This document shows, in pieces, positions 1 to 9,165 of a stretch of 64,000 nucleotides of DNA (position 1 is its first letter; the number at the start of each line of letters is the position of its first letter). The stretch lies in contig JARBUI010000014.1 in assembly GCA_029239755.1 (NCBI GenBank), forward strand, positions 23,835-87,834. The letters run 5' to 3'. The notes below the pieces were generated by a model that was not told the DNA's origin, did not search any database, and saw only the letters and a list, made by a program, of their open reading frames with translations. Source of the stretch: Clostridia bacterium. GTDB lineage: Bacteria; Bacillota; Clostridia; Lachnospirales; Cellulosilyticaceae. Position numbers and translations under genes: made by a program.

Positions 1-1
1 T

Positions 2-1009
2 AAAAAATTTTCGGTAATAAAAGATAAACATAGCAAATTTATAATATCCGAAATTGAATCAACACTAAGTGATTGGGCAATGATCAGTATTACCCCTATT
101 ACAACTAATATTTTAACCAATACAATCAGAAATGCACTCTATATTCCTGTCGTTGTCATTAATTTTATCTTTATTTTTATCTGTGCTATTTATCTTACAA
201 AACTTATTTTTAATCCACTTCACCGTATGGAAGGATATATGCACTTGGTGGAGAAGGGAGAGTTTGTAAAGATACCCCTTGCAACTGACTCAAATGATGA
301 AATTATGAAATTAAAAAGAGGGTTTAATCAAATGGTTACAGCTATTGAAAAACTTATTGAAGAAATAAAAGTAGAGCAAAGAATTATTAGAAAAAATGAA
401 TTAGACCTTATTCAGGCGCAGGTTAATCCTCACTTTTTATATAATACATTAGATGCAGTGAGTGCACTTAATCTTATTGGAGATAACGAACGAGCTTATG
501 AGGTAGTTCAACAGCTGGGTAACTTTTACAGAAACAGCTTAGGTAGTGGCAGAGATATGATTACGATAGAAGAAGAATTAGATTGTATAGAAAGTTATAT
601 TGCTATTTTAAATATCAGATATGATAACAAAATTAAATTAGTTATGGATGTAGAGCAAGCAGTGATGAAACTTAGAATTCTAAAACTTATTCTGCAGCCT
701 ATTATTGAGAATGCTGTTTATCATGGTATTAGGTATAAGCATGGTCAAGGGACAATTTGTATACAAGGTTATAGGGATGATGATGAGGTGATCTTTATTG
801 TGACCGATGATGGGATGGGAATGAGTGAAGATAAAATAGAAGAGGTTCTAGACTATAGGACAGATAATGCCAAGAAAGGGTTTGGTGTTTATAGTGCTAT
901 GCAGAGAATTGCTCTTTTTTATAGTATAGAAAAGCCTATTACTATTATCAGTGAGCCGGAATGGGGAACGGAAATTACTATTAGAGTAAAAGTCATGGAG
1001 GAAGCTTAG
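2..1009 (+). CDS. Sensor histidine kinase, YesM/LytS-like (5' partial)
   Basis: C-terminal part of a membrane sensor kinase that would phosphorylate the AraC-type regulator encoded next. The frame is open from base 2 to the window edge. The residues before the first internal ATG at 80 look like the end of an extracellular Cache domain, so the real start lies upstream of the window. In order: one transmembrane helix (about bases 135-200), a HAMP linker, the His_kinase domain with NPHFLYNTLD (His codon 431-433), and a HATPase domain with IIENAVYHG and DDGMGM motifs. The stop codon directly abuts the next ATG, so the pair is translationally linked. The ABC importer downstream suggests a sugar ligand, but the ligand itself cannot be read. 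Confidence 0.93.
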   Translation, partial: KKFSVIKDKHSKFIISEIESTLSDWAMISITPITTNILTNTIRNALYIPVVVINFIFIFICAIYLTKLIFNPLHRMEGYMHLVEKGEFVKIPLATDSNDEIMKLKRGFNQMVTAIEKLIEEIKVEQRIIRKNELDLIQAQVNPHFLYNTLDAVSALNLIGDNERAYEVVQQLGNFYRNSLGSGRDMITIEEELDCIESYIAILNIRYDNKIKLVMDVEQAVMKLRILKLILQPIIENAVYHGIRYKHGQGTICIQGYRDDDEVIFIVTDDGMGMSEDKIEEVLDYRTDNAKKGFGVYSAMQRIALFYSIEKPITIISEPEWGTEITIRVKVMEEA

Positions 1010-2614
1010 ATGAAACTTAAAGTGATGATTGTGGATGATGAAAAACTAGAACGCATTTTAATTAGCAAAAGCTTCGAATGGGAAGAGCATGGATTTACGA
1101 TAGTAGCAGAAGCGGATTCAGGAGAGAGCGCCACGCATTATGTAAAAGAATATATGCCAGATATTATTTTAACAGATATCAACATGCCTTTTATGGATGG
1201 GATAGCTTTTGCTACTTGGGTTAAAGAGTACCATAGGGCCTGCAAGGTGGTTATGATTACAGGTTATAGAGAATTTGAGTATGCCCAAAAAGCGATTAAA
1301 ATAGGTGTATGTGATTTTCTCTTAAAACCTATTAGTAAGAAAGATATCTCACAAATTCTTATTAAATTGAAGAATGATATTAATAAAGAGAAACACCAGG
1401 ATCATCAAATATCTGAACTAAAGCGGGCCTATTATGCCAGTGAATCTATTTTGGTAGAAAGTTTTTTGCAAAGACTAGTCGCAGGCAGAGCAATGGAAAG
1501 TGAAGTACTGCAAAAAACAAAGTTGTATAAACTAGATTATCTTATTAAAAGATGTATTTGCTTGAGTATAAAAGTTGATGATAATAAAAAATATAGTAAG
1601 GAAAGCATTCAAAAGTATAGAGAAGAAATCCAATATATCACTTCGAGTAAACCATTTCAAACCTATAGACATACTGTATTTATCCACTATGCAGGAAATG
1701 TAGTTGCATTGTATGAAGGAGGATGTGAAGAGGAAGAGTTTCGACATGTTTTCTACAACTATATTGTAATGCTTAAAAAACATTTAAAAGATAGTGTTAA
1801 TATTAGTCTAACTATGGGGGTTGGAAATCTTGAAACAGGGATAGATGGTATTGCAAAGAGTTATAATCAATCCATTAACGCTTTAGCAGGAAGTATCATT
1901 TACGGAAAAGATAGCCTTATTCATTATGAGGAATTTGAACGATTAAAAAAGCAAAATTTAAATAACGCTCGTATTGATTTTAAAGAATTCTCCTTTTTTA
2001 TTGAAAACAACTTACAAGACAAAGCTTTTGAATGCATAGACAACTATATGGCTTTTCTTAAAAAGACAGCCGCCTTAGATCTGAAACAAATTAATCTTAT
2101 GGTAGCTAATATGATTTCTATTTCTTATCATGTATTAGAACTTAAGGGTAAAAATTTTGCAGATGTATTTGAGGAAGAAAACTTCATCTATGATCAAATA
2201 ACAAGTCTTGAGACTCTTGATGAAATGAATGAGTTTTTGAAAGAGTGTATGAAACAGATTATGGTATATCTAAATAGCATAAAGACAAAAAGAGTAAGTA
2301 AACTTATTGATGAAGCACAGGCTATCATTGATAAAAGCATAGGAGACAGTACGCTAACGCTTAAAAGCCTAGCTGCCTATTTGTATGTTAATGACAGCTA
2401 CTTAAGCCGAACTTTTAAAAAAGAGTTAGGGGAAAGCGTGATTGAATATATCACAAGAAAGCGTATTGAAAAAAGTATTGAGCTTTTTAATACAACTAAT
2501 TTGAAAGCCTATGAGGTTGCAGAGCAGGTAGGCATTAATGACCCTCATTACTTTGGTGTCTGTTTTAAAAAATATACTGGTAAAACCATTAAAGAATTTA
2601 AGTACCCAACCTAA
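1010..2614 (+). CDS. Response regulator, YesN family (REC + AraC HTH)
   Basis: Transcriptional regulator paired with the kinase just upstream. The N-terminal receiver carries the acidic pair D9/D10, phospho-acceptor D56 (ILTDINMP) and a conserved Lys in LLKPI. A long middle region of about 300 residues has no clear assignment. The last 100 residues form an AraC-type double helix-turn-helix (LAAYLYVNDSYLSRTFKKELG and the second helix with DPHYFGVCFKKYTG). At 534 residues it has the usual size of YesN proteins. The likely target is the ABC importer operon that follows at 2739, by analogy with other clostridial kinase, regulator and importer clusters. This is inference. Confidence 0.93.
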   Translation: MKLKVMIVDDEKLERILISKSFEWEEHGFTIVAEADSGESATHYVKEYMPDIILTDINMPFMDGIAFATWVKEYHRACKVVMITGYREFEYAQKAIKIGVCDFLLKPISKKDISQILIKLKNDINKEKHQDHQISELKRAYYASESILVESFLQRLVAGRAMESEVLQKTKLYKLDYLIKRCICLSIKVDDNKKYSKESIQKYREEIQYITSSKPFQTYRHTVFIHYAGNVVALYEGGCEEEEFRHVFYNYIVMLKKHLKDSVNISLTMGVGNLETGIDGIAKSYNQSINALAGSIIYGKDSLIHYEEFERLKKQNLNNARIDFKEFSFFIENNLQDKAFECIDNYMAFLKKTAALDLKQINLMVANMISISYHVLELKGKNFADVFEEENFIYDQITSLETLDEMNEFLKECMKQIMVYLNSIKTKRVSKLIDEAQAIIDKSIGDSTLTLKSLAAYLYVNDSYLSRTFKKELGESVIEYITRKRIEKSIELFNTTNLKAYEVAEQVGINDPHYFGVCFKKYTGKTIKEFKYPT

Positions 2615-2738
2615 TAGTAAAAATATTGACTTTTATAATAAAAATATTCTATGTAGTCCAAAAAGCATATGGGATATAATGAGCTTAATAAGGGGAAGTA
2701 ACAAGCCTCAGCTATTATAAAACTTAGGAGGAACTAAA

Positions 2739-4079
2739 ATGAAGCTTACATTAAAAAGGATGGCAGCGGTATTAATGGCAACAACTATGGTACTTGGAAG
2801 CGTGGGGTGCGCATCAAAAGATACCACGGAGAAGGCACCAGAGAGTACTAAAGAAGCTTCTGCAGAAAAACAAGCAGGTGCCCTAGCAGAGAAAATCACT
2901 TTAAATGTATGGCATCAATGGGCTAATGATACCAATGAACTTAGAAAAATTTACGATGCAGCGGCTGCAAAGTATATGGAAGCTCATCCAAATGTGACAC
3001 TCAACACACAAACATTAGATTCAGAAGCTTATAAAACTAAAATCGGTACAGAGTTTTCAGGTAAGGCTGCAGGTATAGATGTATTTTACTATTGGGGCGC
3101 TGGAAAAGCAAAAAAACTTGTAGATGCAGATAAATTATTACCGTTAGATGAATACATAACAGATGAGGTTAGAGCCAAGGTTAGACCAGGAACTACACAA
3201 GCGTTTGAATTTGATGGCAAAACCTACTCATTACCTATGTTTTCATGGTACATGACTTTATTCTGCAACCAAGAGCTCTTTGATAAAGCAGGAGCAAAAT
3301 TGCCAACTACTTATGATGAACTTTTACAAGCAGTAGAAAAGCTTTCAAAATTAGATGGGGTTACACCGCTGATAGGGGGAGCAAAGGATGGGTGGAATGC
3401 TGGTTTTATTTACGAAGCACTTGCACTAAGAGAAGTTGGTGCAGAAAATATTAACAAAATGCTTAAAGGCGAAGCAAACTTCGATGATCCAGGATATGCT
3501 GAAGCAGCTAAAAAATTAGTAGAATTAAATAAAGCAGGAGCCTTTGGTAAAAATCCACTTGAAACACCTCACCCAGATGCAGATGCCGCTTTTGTTGGTG
3601 GAACAGCAGCTATGAGACTTATGGGTAGCTGGTTTGCAAACCAAGTTTATGCAGACAAAGCATCTGTTGTACAAGATAAAGTTGTAGCACTTAATATTCC
3701 TATGATAGATGGTAAAGGAAGTGCAACAGACTATGCGGGTGGTTTCATTGAGTCATTCTATGTTAACAAAAATACACAATATGCAGAAGAAGCAGCTAAA
3801 TTTGCAATCTATATCAATGAAGAAATGGGTAAAGGTGCACACGAAACAGGAACAGGCTTTACAGGATGGACTACACCAGTAGATGAGAGTAATCTTAATC
3901 CACTATTTGTTCAAATTAGTAAGTTAGTTAACGAAGGTCAAAATTCAGTACTAGCTTGGGATACAGCCCTTGAACCTAATGCAGCAAGTATTCACCTTGA
4001 GCAAGTACAATCACTCTTTACATCTAGTGGAGATCCAGAAAAAGTTATTGAAGCACACAAAGAAGCTATCAATAAATAA
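2739..4079 (+). CDS. ABC sugar-binding lipoprotein (family 1, CUT1)
   Basis: Extracellular solute-binding protein of a carbohydrate ABC importer. It has a lipoprotein signal peptide (lipobox LGSVGC, acylated Cys24) and then a charged linker. The mature domain starts with the typical family 1 opening (ITLNVWHQW) and includes FYYWGAGKAKKL and WDTALEPNA segments. Its 446 residues are normal for the family. A strong ribosome site (taggagg) precedes the ATG. Two matching permeases follow, but no ATPase is encoded here; CUT1 importers of this sort often borrow a shared MsmX-type ATPase encoded elsewhere. The substrate cannot be named; an oligosaccharide is likely from the family. Confidence 0.93.
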   Translation: MKLTLKRMAAVLMATTMVLGSVGCASKDTTEKAPESTKEASAEKQAGALAEKITLNVWHQWANDTNELRKIYDAAAAKYMEAHPNVTLNTQTLDSEAYKTKIGTEFSGKAAGIDVFYYWGAGKAKKLVDADKLLPLDEYITDEVRAKVRPGTTQAFEFDGKTYSLPMFSWYMTLFCNQELFDKAGAKLPTTYDELLQAVEKLSKLDGVTPLIGGAKDGWNAGFIYEALALREVGAENINKMLKGEANFDDPGYAEAAKKLVELNKAGAFGKNPLETPHPDADAAFVGGTAAMRLMGSWFANQVYADKASVVQDKVVALNIPMIDGKGSATDYAGGFIESFYVNKNTQYAEEAAKFAIYINEEMGKGAHETGTGFTGWTTPVDESNLNPLFVQISKLVNEGQNSVLAWDTALEPNAASIHLEQVQSLFTSSGDPEKVIEAHKEAINK

Positions 4080-4105
4080 TCAAATCACATGAATTAATTT
4101 AAGAG

Positions 4106-4143
4106 GGTTATTACTTAAGAAAACAATTCTTAGGTAATAATCC
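4106..4143 (+). promoter_or_regulatory. Intra-operon stem-loop after the binding-protein gene
   Basis: An inverted repeat of about 16 bp (GGTTATTACTTAAGAA, 5-nt loop, TTCTTAGGTAATAATCC) lies between the binding-protein and first permease genes. No good U-run follows. Such hairpins usually stabilise the upstream mRNA or attenuate read-through, giving more binding protein than permease. That role is inferred. Confidence 0.6.
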
Positions 4144-4180
4144 TTTGTTAAAATAATAACCACTAGAGAGGAGAATAACT

Positions 4181-5074
4181 ATGGACAAGGTTTTGAGTTC
4201 CAAAAGGTACATTGCACTCTTTGTAGTGCCAGCATTTTTAATCTTTATTGCCTTTGCAATAATACCGCTTATAGTTACAGGAGTATACAGTTTTTTTGAA
4301 TATGACGGAGCTGGAGAAAAAATATTTATTGGTTTCCAGAATTATATTGACTTATTTGTTAAAGATGAGTATTTCATAAAGGCACTACTCAATACATTGA
4401 TATTAGCAGGTGCATCTATACTTATTCAGTTACCTATCTCTTTAACGATTGCACTTATTCTTGCCAAAGGCGTTAAAGGGGAAAAGTTTTTCAGAACAGT
4501 GTATTTTGTGCCAGTCGTTATATCCAGCATGGTTATTGGTCAATTATGGCTGAAAGTTTTTAACAGCCAATATGGGCTTTTAAATGTAGTGATAAGATTT
4601 TTTGGAGCAAAAGACTTTGAGTACTCATGGCTGTCTAATGAAAGCACTGCTTTTCTTACAACTGTTGTACCAAGTGTTTGGCAGTACATCGGTTATCATA
4701 TGCTTATTTTATATGCAGGTATTAAATCTATTTCATCAGATTACTACGAAGCAGCTCAGATTGATGGGGCTAATAACTTTCAAGTAGCTTCTAAAATTAC
4801 AATGCCTCTTTTAGCGCCGGTTATTAAAACATGTACAGTTTTTGCACTTGTTGGTTCACTACGTGCTTTTGACTTAGTTTATATTATGACTGGAGGAGGT
4901 CCAAACCGCGCAAGTGAGGTTCCAGCCACATTGATGTATAATAACTTATTTAGAAGAGGATTATATGGGTATGGTAGTGCACAAGCTTTTTTTATTGTCA
5001 TTGAATGTATAGTCGTAAGTATTATAGTTAATCGCATCTTTAAAAAATCAGAGAATAATGCATCAGCAATATAG
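4181..5074 (+). CDS. ABC sugar permease, MalF/UgpA type
   Basis: Inner-membrane subunit of the CUT1 importer. It has 297 residues with about six hydrophobic helices. The EAA loop that docks on the ATPase is seen near residue 195 (YYEAAQIDGAN with the conserved Gly). The C-terminal half contains the family segment FDLVYIMTGGGP. A good ribosome site (agaggag) precedes the ATG. It pairs with the MalG-type permease 15 bp downstream and the lipoprotein upstream. Confidence 0.93.
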   Translation: MDKVLSSKRYIALFVVPAFLIFIAFAIIPLIVTGVYSFFEYDGAGEKIFIGFQNYIDLFVKDEYFIKALLNTLILAGASILIQLPISLTIALILAKGVKGEKFFRTVYFVPVVISSMVIGQLWLKVFNSQYGLLNVVIRFFGAKDFEYSWLSNESTAFLTTVVPSVWQYIGYHMLILYAGIKSISSDYYEAAQIDGANNFQVASKITMPLLAPVIKTCTVFALVGSLRAFDLVYIMTGGGPNRASEVPATLMYNNLFRRGLYGYGSAQAFFIVIECIVVSIIVNRIFKKSENNASAI

Positions 5075-5089
5075 AGGAGGGGTTATATA

Positions 5090-5926
5090 ATGAAGGCTCA
5101 AAAAGTTAATGTTAAAAAAGGCATACTAACAAGTATATTATCTCTTATTGCCCTTACACAACTCTTTCCGCTGTACTGGCTACTTATGTTTTCACTCAAA
5201 GACAATGTGGAAATTTCGGGTGCAAATATTTTAGGATTTCCAAGAGTATGGAGATGGGAGCATTATGTAAGAGCATTAACAGATAGTGATATCCCAAGAT
5301 ACTTTATAAACTCAGTCATTTACTCAAGTGTTACAGTTATTTTATCGGGACTTCTTGCAGCTATGGCTGGATATGGTATTACGCGTATGAAGTGGAAACT
5401 CAAGGGGGCAGTTTTTGGCATTTTTGTTCTAGGAATTATGGTACCAACTCATGCAGCGCTTCTTCCACTTTTTCAGGTGTTAGACTTTTTAGGATTAAAA
5501 GGAGGATATTTAGGTCTTGTTCTTCCATATATTGCCTTTGCAATACCTATGAGTGTAATGATTTTGTCTAGTTTTTATACGGCTATTCCCAGGGAAATAG
5601 AAGAAGCAGCTTATATAGATGGATGTGGTATTATGAAGACCTTTGTAGCTATTATTCTCCCCATCGTTAAACCAGCTATTGCAACAAGCTCCATCTTTGC
5701 ATTCTTAGGAACGTGGAATGAATTACTATTTGCCAATACGCTTATTGACAATGGACTTTATAAAACATTAACTGTGGGTATTATGTCATTTGCAGGACAA
5801 TATTCAACAGAGTGGGGACTAATCGGAGCAGGTATGGTTATAGCTACAGTTCCAACTATTATTATTTACTTTATGTTAAGTAATCAAGTGCAGCAAAGTA
5901 TTATAGCAGGTGCTATTAAAGGGTAA
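5090..5926 (+). CDS. ABC sugar permease, MalG/UgpE type
   Basis: Second membrane subunit of the CUT1 importer. It has 278 residues and about six transmembrane helices. The EAA loop is EIEEAAYIDGCG, followed by LPIVKPAIAT as usual for MalG-like permeases. The ribosome site is gaggagg. The gene is the last of the operon. Its TAA stop is followed without a gap by the intron-like RNA beginning GTGCGCCC, so that RNA would lie in the 3' untranslated part of this transcript. Confidence 0.93.
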   Translation: MKAQKVNVKKGILTSILSLIALTQLFPLYWLLMFSLKDNVEISGANILGFPRVWRWEHYVRALTDSDIPRYFINSVIYSSVTVILSGLLAAMAGYGITRMKWKLKGAVFGIFVLGIMVPTHAALLPLFQVLDFLGLKGGYLGLVLPYIAFAIPMSVMILSSFYTAIPREIEEAAYIDGCGIMKTFVAIILPIVKPAIATSSIFAFLGTWNELLFANTLIDNGLYKTLTVGIMSFAGQYSTEWGLIGAGMVIATVPTIIIYFMLSNQVQQSIIAGAIKG

Positions 5927-6210
5927 GTGCGCCCAGAAAAGGGCAAGTAGTTTAACAGGTGAAAATCCTGTCTGATAAGGTTCAGAGAACCATCAGTAAC
6001 GAGTCTTGGGCTTTACTCAGTAATGAGCACGGTTAAGCGTAGACAGTTAGGAAATAGGGATCTTTAGCTATAGGACTCTGAAATTTTACCAGACTCGAAG
6101 GCTGACGCAGTTTAGCCATGCGGAAGGCAACATTATATGCTGCGTTACAGCGAGTAGTATATGGCTTCCGCGGAGTCAAAAGGGTAACAGGCAGTCAGAT
6201 AAGCTTGAAG
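5927..6210 (+). ncRNA. Group II intron fragment (domain I-like), no ORF
   Basis: This non-coding stretch begins GTGCGCCCAGAAAAGGG, the 5' signature of bacterial group II introns (GUGYG). It continues with segments typical of domain I, such as CAAGTAGTTTAACAGGTG, a short AATCCTGT return strand and GAGCACGGTT. It is rich in paired elements, for example ATGGCTTCCGC against GCGGAAGGC. I see no reverse transcriptase reading frame, no domain V hairpin and no 3' splice end, so it looks truncated at about 6200-6240. It starts exactly after the stop codon of the permease gene. Recognition is from memory of intron sequences, not from a covariance search. Confidence 0.68.
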
Positions 6211-6264
6211 TATGTATTAATAGATTTAGGTTAGATTAAAAATACAAAACAGTTATTTTTCTAT

Positions 6265-6300
6265 CCTCTTCACCACATAAAAGTAGTGTTGGGGTTTTTT
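6265..6300 (+). terminator. Rho-independent terminator
   Basis: Imperfect hairpin (CCTCTTCACCAC / GTAGTGTTGGGG around ATAAAA) followed by TTTTTT. It ends the importer transcript plus the intron-like RNA. It closely resembles the terminator at 8923-8958, and a further shared segment lies downstream of both. Confidence 0.7.
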
Positions 6301-6555
6301 GTTGTCAGAAAACCATGCCCAAAATGCCATTAACTTATTAGTCTATATTTAAATAGAGTTATAACCAAATAGTGGAAATCCCACACTGTTTTTCATTACT
6401 GAAGGAATCTTTAAATACAGATGAGCTTGAAGTTTGATATTTTACATACCAGTTCAGCCTGTATAGGATATTGAATAAATAATTAGGATATGATAATTTA
6501 TGACAGTAGAAAATAAGTGAGATAGGATGAAGTAATGGTGAAAGGATGAGAAATA
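6301..6555. other. Intergenic region upstream of the CorA-like gene
   Basis: About 255 bp of AT-rich sequence without a supportable gene. At 6337-6355 it carries a 19-bp segment (ATTAGTCTATATTTAAATA) that recurs with one mismatch at 9003-9021. The end holds the ribosome site aaggatgag for the next gene. I see no magnesium riboswitch (M-box) here. Confidence 0.5.
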
Positions 6556-8316
6556 ATGCAGAAAAAAGTGGATAAACCTTTTAGTCAGCATATTTTTATG
6601 TTTGCCTTTAAGTGGAACTACATGGACGGCACTGCAAATCATAAATATAAAAAGTATCGTAAGTTTAGAGAAAAGGTAGATCTCCAAAAATTTGACAAAA
6701 AAATCAAAGCATTTACTAAAACGAAAGATGGCTCACAAGAGGAAGTAAATAGAGATAAAATAAGGTGGGAACAGGAGAAATACAAAGAAAATCGCATTTT
6801 AGACTACAATGAGTATACATACTACTATCATAACGTCAGAGATGCTATTTACGGGGATAATAAATATACGCATGCGGACGATAAAAAGGTTAATATTTAT
6901 CATTATAAGATTACAAAGAATGCAAAGTATATTATCAAGACGCTATTAAAGAATACATCCGCTTTAGATTCTGCAGCAGACGAGTACATTGAAAAAGAAT
7001 ATGTATTAGATATCACAAAGATTGAACTTAAAGTATATGATACAGGAGTAGGTATCCTGAGCTTTTTTGCTGAGAATTATATAGAACCATCTATAGAAGC
7101 TGTTAATAGGATTAACGATTATGGAAGACGTATTTACCCGCAGTTTATAGAAAAAAAGAATGATGCCCAGCAGACACAAAAAACAAAGGAGACCTTTTTA
7201 GCTAATGAGCATATTTTAAAGCTTGGAGAAGATAAAGTGGATCAGTATGTAGAAAACTATTCAAGTGACTACGAAGCAGAAGGCAACCGTATTTCGAACA
7301 TCATCATGGGATTACTTGGGAAAAGTTTTAAAACTGGCAAGAGTGCTTATCGTAATCATTTAGAAAGTATTATCACTGTTAGCCCACTTATAGATGACAG
7401 GATGTTTGTCATCTGTTTTTATACTAATAAAGAGCTAGCAGATCAGTTAAAGCAAATAGAAAAATCAGAGGGAAAAGAGTACTATAGCTACATTAAAAAT
7501 GACAAATGGTATGAGTATATTTTTGCGGAAAAGAAGAAGAACTGCCAAAGTATATGGATGATGAAAAAGATTCTTAAGAGACATACCTATGAAAGATGGA
7601 TTGATTATGGTACTTTGTATGGCATGTCTTATTGTTCATTTGTATGCTTAACAGATGGAGATTCCTTTGGTACTCAAAATATTTCTATTCATATGACAAC
7701 TATTTATTATCAGATGATGTGTCTCGTGCTGGCACAAAAAGCATCAATTCTTAGATTTGAAGATGAGCTGACGGATATATCTAATCATTCAAAAGATATA
7801 CCTATAGAAGCCGTTGAAGAGGTATATCAAAATTACCTGCAGTTTATCAACGGTATTTATTTCAGAGAAGTAACGGCAGAAGATCAAGGGATTGAACTTT
7901 ATACAATGGCTCAGAATTTAATGAGAATTGATATCGATGTAAAAGAACTTAAAGAAGAAATTGGACAGCTCTTTCAGTATGTTTCGCTAAGAGCAGATAA
8001 GGAAACTAATAAAGCTATTAATTCATTAACTTATCTTAATACGCTCATTCTTGTACCTTCTTTAGTTACAGGCTTCTTTGGAATGAATATATTCGGAGAA
8101 CGTATGAAAGAGGCATGGAACATTAATGATTATAAAGGCTTAGTCATATGGACATGTATTTGGATTATAACTGTTGGCATATTACCTATTGCACTTATTA
8201 GATCAAAGGGCATTCAAAAACTTATTAAGATGATACCAAGGTCAATTCGGACTATCATACCATGGGGAATTGCTGGGGTGGCAATTCTAGCCGCAATATG
8301 GATGTACTTTAACTGA
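6556..8316 (+). CDS. CorA-like divalent cation transporter with long N-terminal domain
   Basis: Predicted magnesium or related divalent-cation channel of the CorA family. The C-terminus has two transmembrane helices, and the first ends in the pore signature GMN (residues 509-511, in TGFFGMNIFG). That motif is diagnostic for the family. The protein is 586 residues, much longer than typical CorA (about 320). The extra length is a charged, Lys/Tyr-rich N-terminal cytoplasmic region without a domain I recognise. It is preceded by aaggatgag and stands alone between two terminator-containing gaps. The ion specificity is not visible. Confidence 0.85.
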   Translation: MQKKVDKPFSQHIFMFAFKWNYMDGTANHKYKKYRKFREKVDLQKFDKKIKAFTKTKDGSQEEVNRDKIRWEQEKYKENRILDYNEYTYYYHNVRDAIYGDNKYTHADDKKVNIYHYKITKNAKYIIKTLLKNTSALDSAADEYIEKEYVLDITKIELKVYDTGVGILSFFAENYIEPSIEAVNRINDYGRRIYPQFIEKKNDAQQTQKTKETFLANEHILKLGEDKVDQYVENYSSDYEAEGNRISNIIMGLLGKSFKTGKSAYRNHLESIITVSPLIDDRMFVICFYTNKELADQLKQIEKSEGKEYYSYIKNDKWYEYIFAEKKKNCQSIWMMKKILKRHTYERWIDYGTLYGMSYCSFVCLTDGDSFGTQNISIHMTTIYYQMMCLVLAQKASILRFEDELTDISNHSKDIPIEAVEEVYQNYLQFINGIYFREVTAEDQGIELYTMAQNLMRIDIDVKELKEEIGQLFQYVSLRADKETNKAINSLTYLNTLILVPSLVTGFFGMNIFGERMKEAWNINDYKGLVIWTCIWIITVGILPIALIRSKGIQKLIKMIPRSIRTIIPWGIAGVAILAAIWMYFN

Positions 8317-8421
8317 GGCTATATTAAGAAGAGAAAATGGTGTTTTGAGTACAAAAACATGTTAGAATTTAATAAGTATGGGGTCAGCAGATTTCTAAAA
8401 TAGAAAGTAAGGGGGAGAGTA

Positions 8422-8883
8422 GTGTCTAAAAGAGTATTAATCATTTGTGCCTCGGTTCATCACAAGAATACCCTTAAAATTGCGGAGATTATAGGAAAAG
8501 AGTTTAATGCAAAGGTAATAAAACCCAAGGAATTTGAATTGGAGATGATTGCTGAGTACGACCTAATTGGTTTTGGATCAGGGATATACAATGGCAAACA
8601 CCATAAAAGTGTATTAAATATCATTGCTAAATTAAAAAATGAGGAACATAAACCTGCTTTTATCTTCTCGACAGCGACAATCCCTGTTAAGGCAATGCAT
8701 AAAGACATGAAGAGGAGCTTAATAGAAAAAGGATTTGATATTATAGGAGAATTTTCTTGTAAGGGGTTTATGGACTATAGTTTTACGAAATACCTAGGAG
8801 GACTAAATAAAGGCAGGCCAAATGCTGAAGATTTAAGAAAGGCACAGGATTTTGCTAAAGAAATTAAGCATAATAAGTACTAG
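8422..8883 (+). CDS. Flavodoxin-domain protein
   Basis: A 153-residue single-domain flavodoxin-like protein. It has the N-terminal strand and phosphate-loop region (VLIICASVHHKNTLKIA), the middle YDLIGFGSGIYNGKHH segment and a later IFSTAT strand. Family members bind FMN and carry out electron transfer or quinone/protoporphyrinogen reduction; the HemG-like branch is one possibility. The GTG start is supported by ggggga eight bases upstream; no ATG fits as well. It is monocistronic, with a terminator downstream. Confidence 0.83.
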   Translation: MSKRVLIICASVHHKNTLKIAEIIGKEFNAKVIKPKEFELEMIAEYDLIGFGSGIYNGKHHKSVLNIIAKLKNEEHKPAFIFSTATIPVKAMHKDMKRSLIEKGFDIIGEFSCKGFMDYSFTKYLGGLNKGRPNAEDLRKAQDFAKEIKHNKY

Positions 8884-8922
8884 CCTATAGGATAGCATCA
8901 TTTTTCCTAAGACATAAATAAG

Positions 8923-8958
8923 CCTCTTCGCTGTATTAAAGCAGTGCTGAGGTTTTTT
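8923..8958 (+). terminator. Rho-independent terminator
   Basis: Hairpin CCTCTTCGCTG / CAGTGCTGAGG with loop TATTAAAG followed by TTTTTT, ending the flavodoxin transcript. It is a near relative of the 6265-6300 terminator. Confidence 0.8.
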
Positions 8959-9165
8959 CTTGACTGTAGCAATCAGAGAATGATAGAGATATCTGATATT
9001 CCATTAGTCTATATTAAAATATAATCTTTATGATATAATAGGAATATAGGGACATATTTATATAGGAAAATCATAGGCCTCAATTATATTGAGGAGAATT
9101 GAAACACTATATGATATTCACGGAGTGGCTGGTGGTTTTGAAAAGTATTAGAGAAGGTGAAAGTG

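Noticed and set aside
2538..2720. Short plus-strand frame overlapping the end of the regulator gene
   Set aside because: It is in a different frame from the AraC domain, lacks a ribosome site and ends in the intergenic region.
5927..6300. Magnesium (M-box) or other riboswitch controlling the CorA-like gene
   Set aside because: The conserved M-box core is not seen. The 5' GTGCGCCC start and following segments fit a group II intron domain I better, and a terminator and about 250 bp separate it from the CorA gene.
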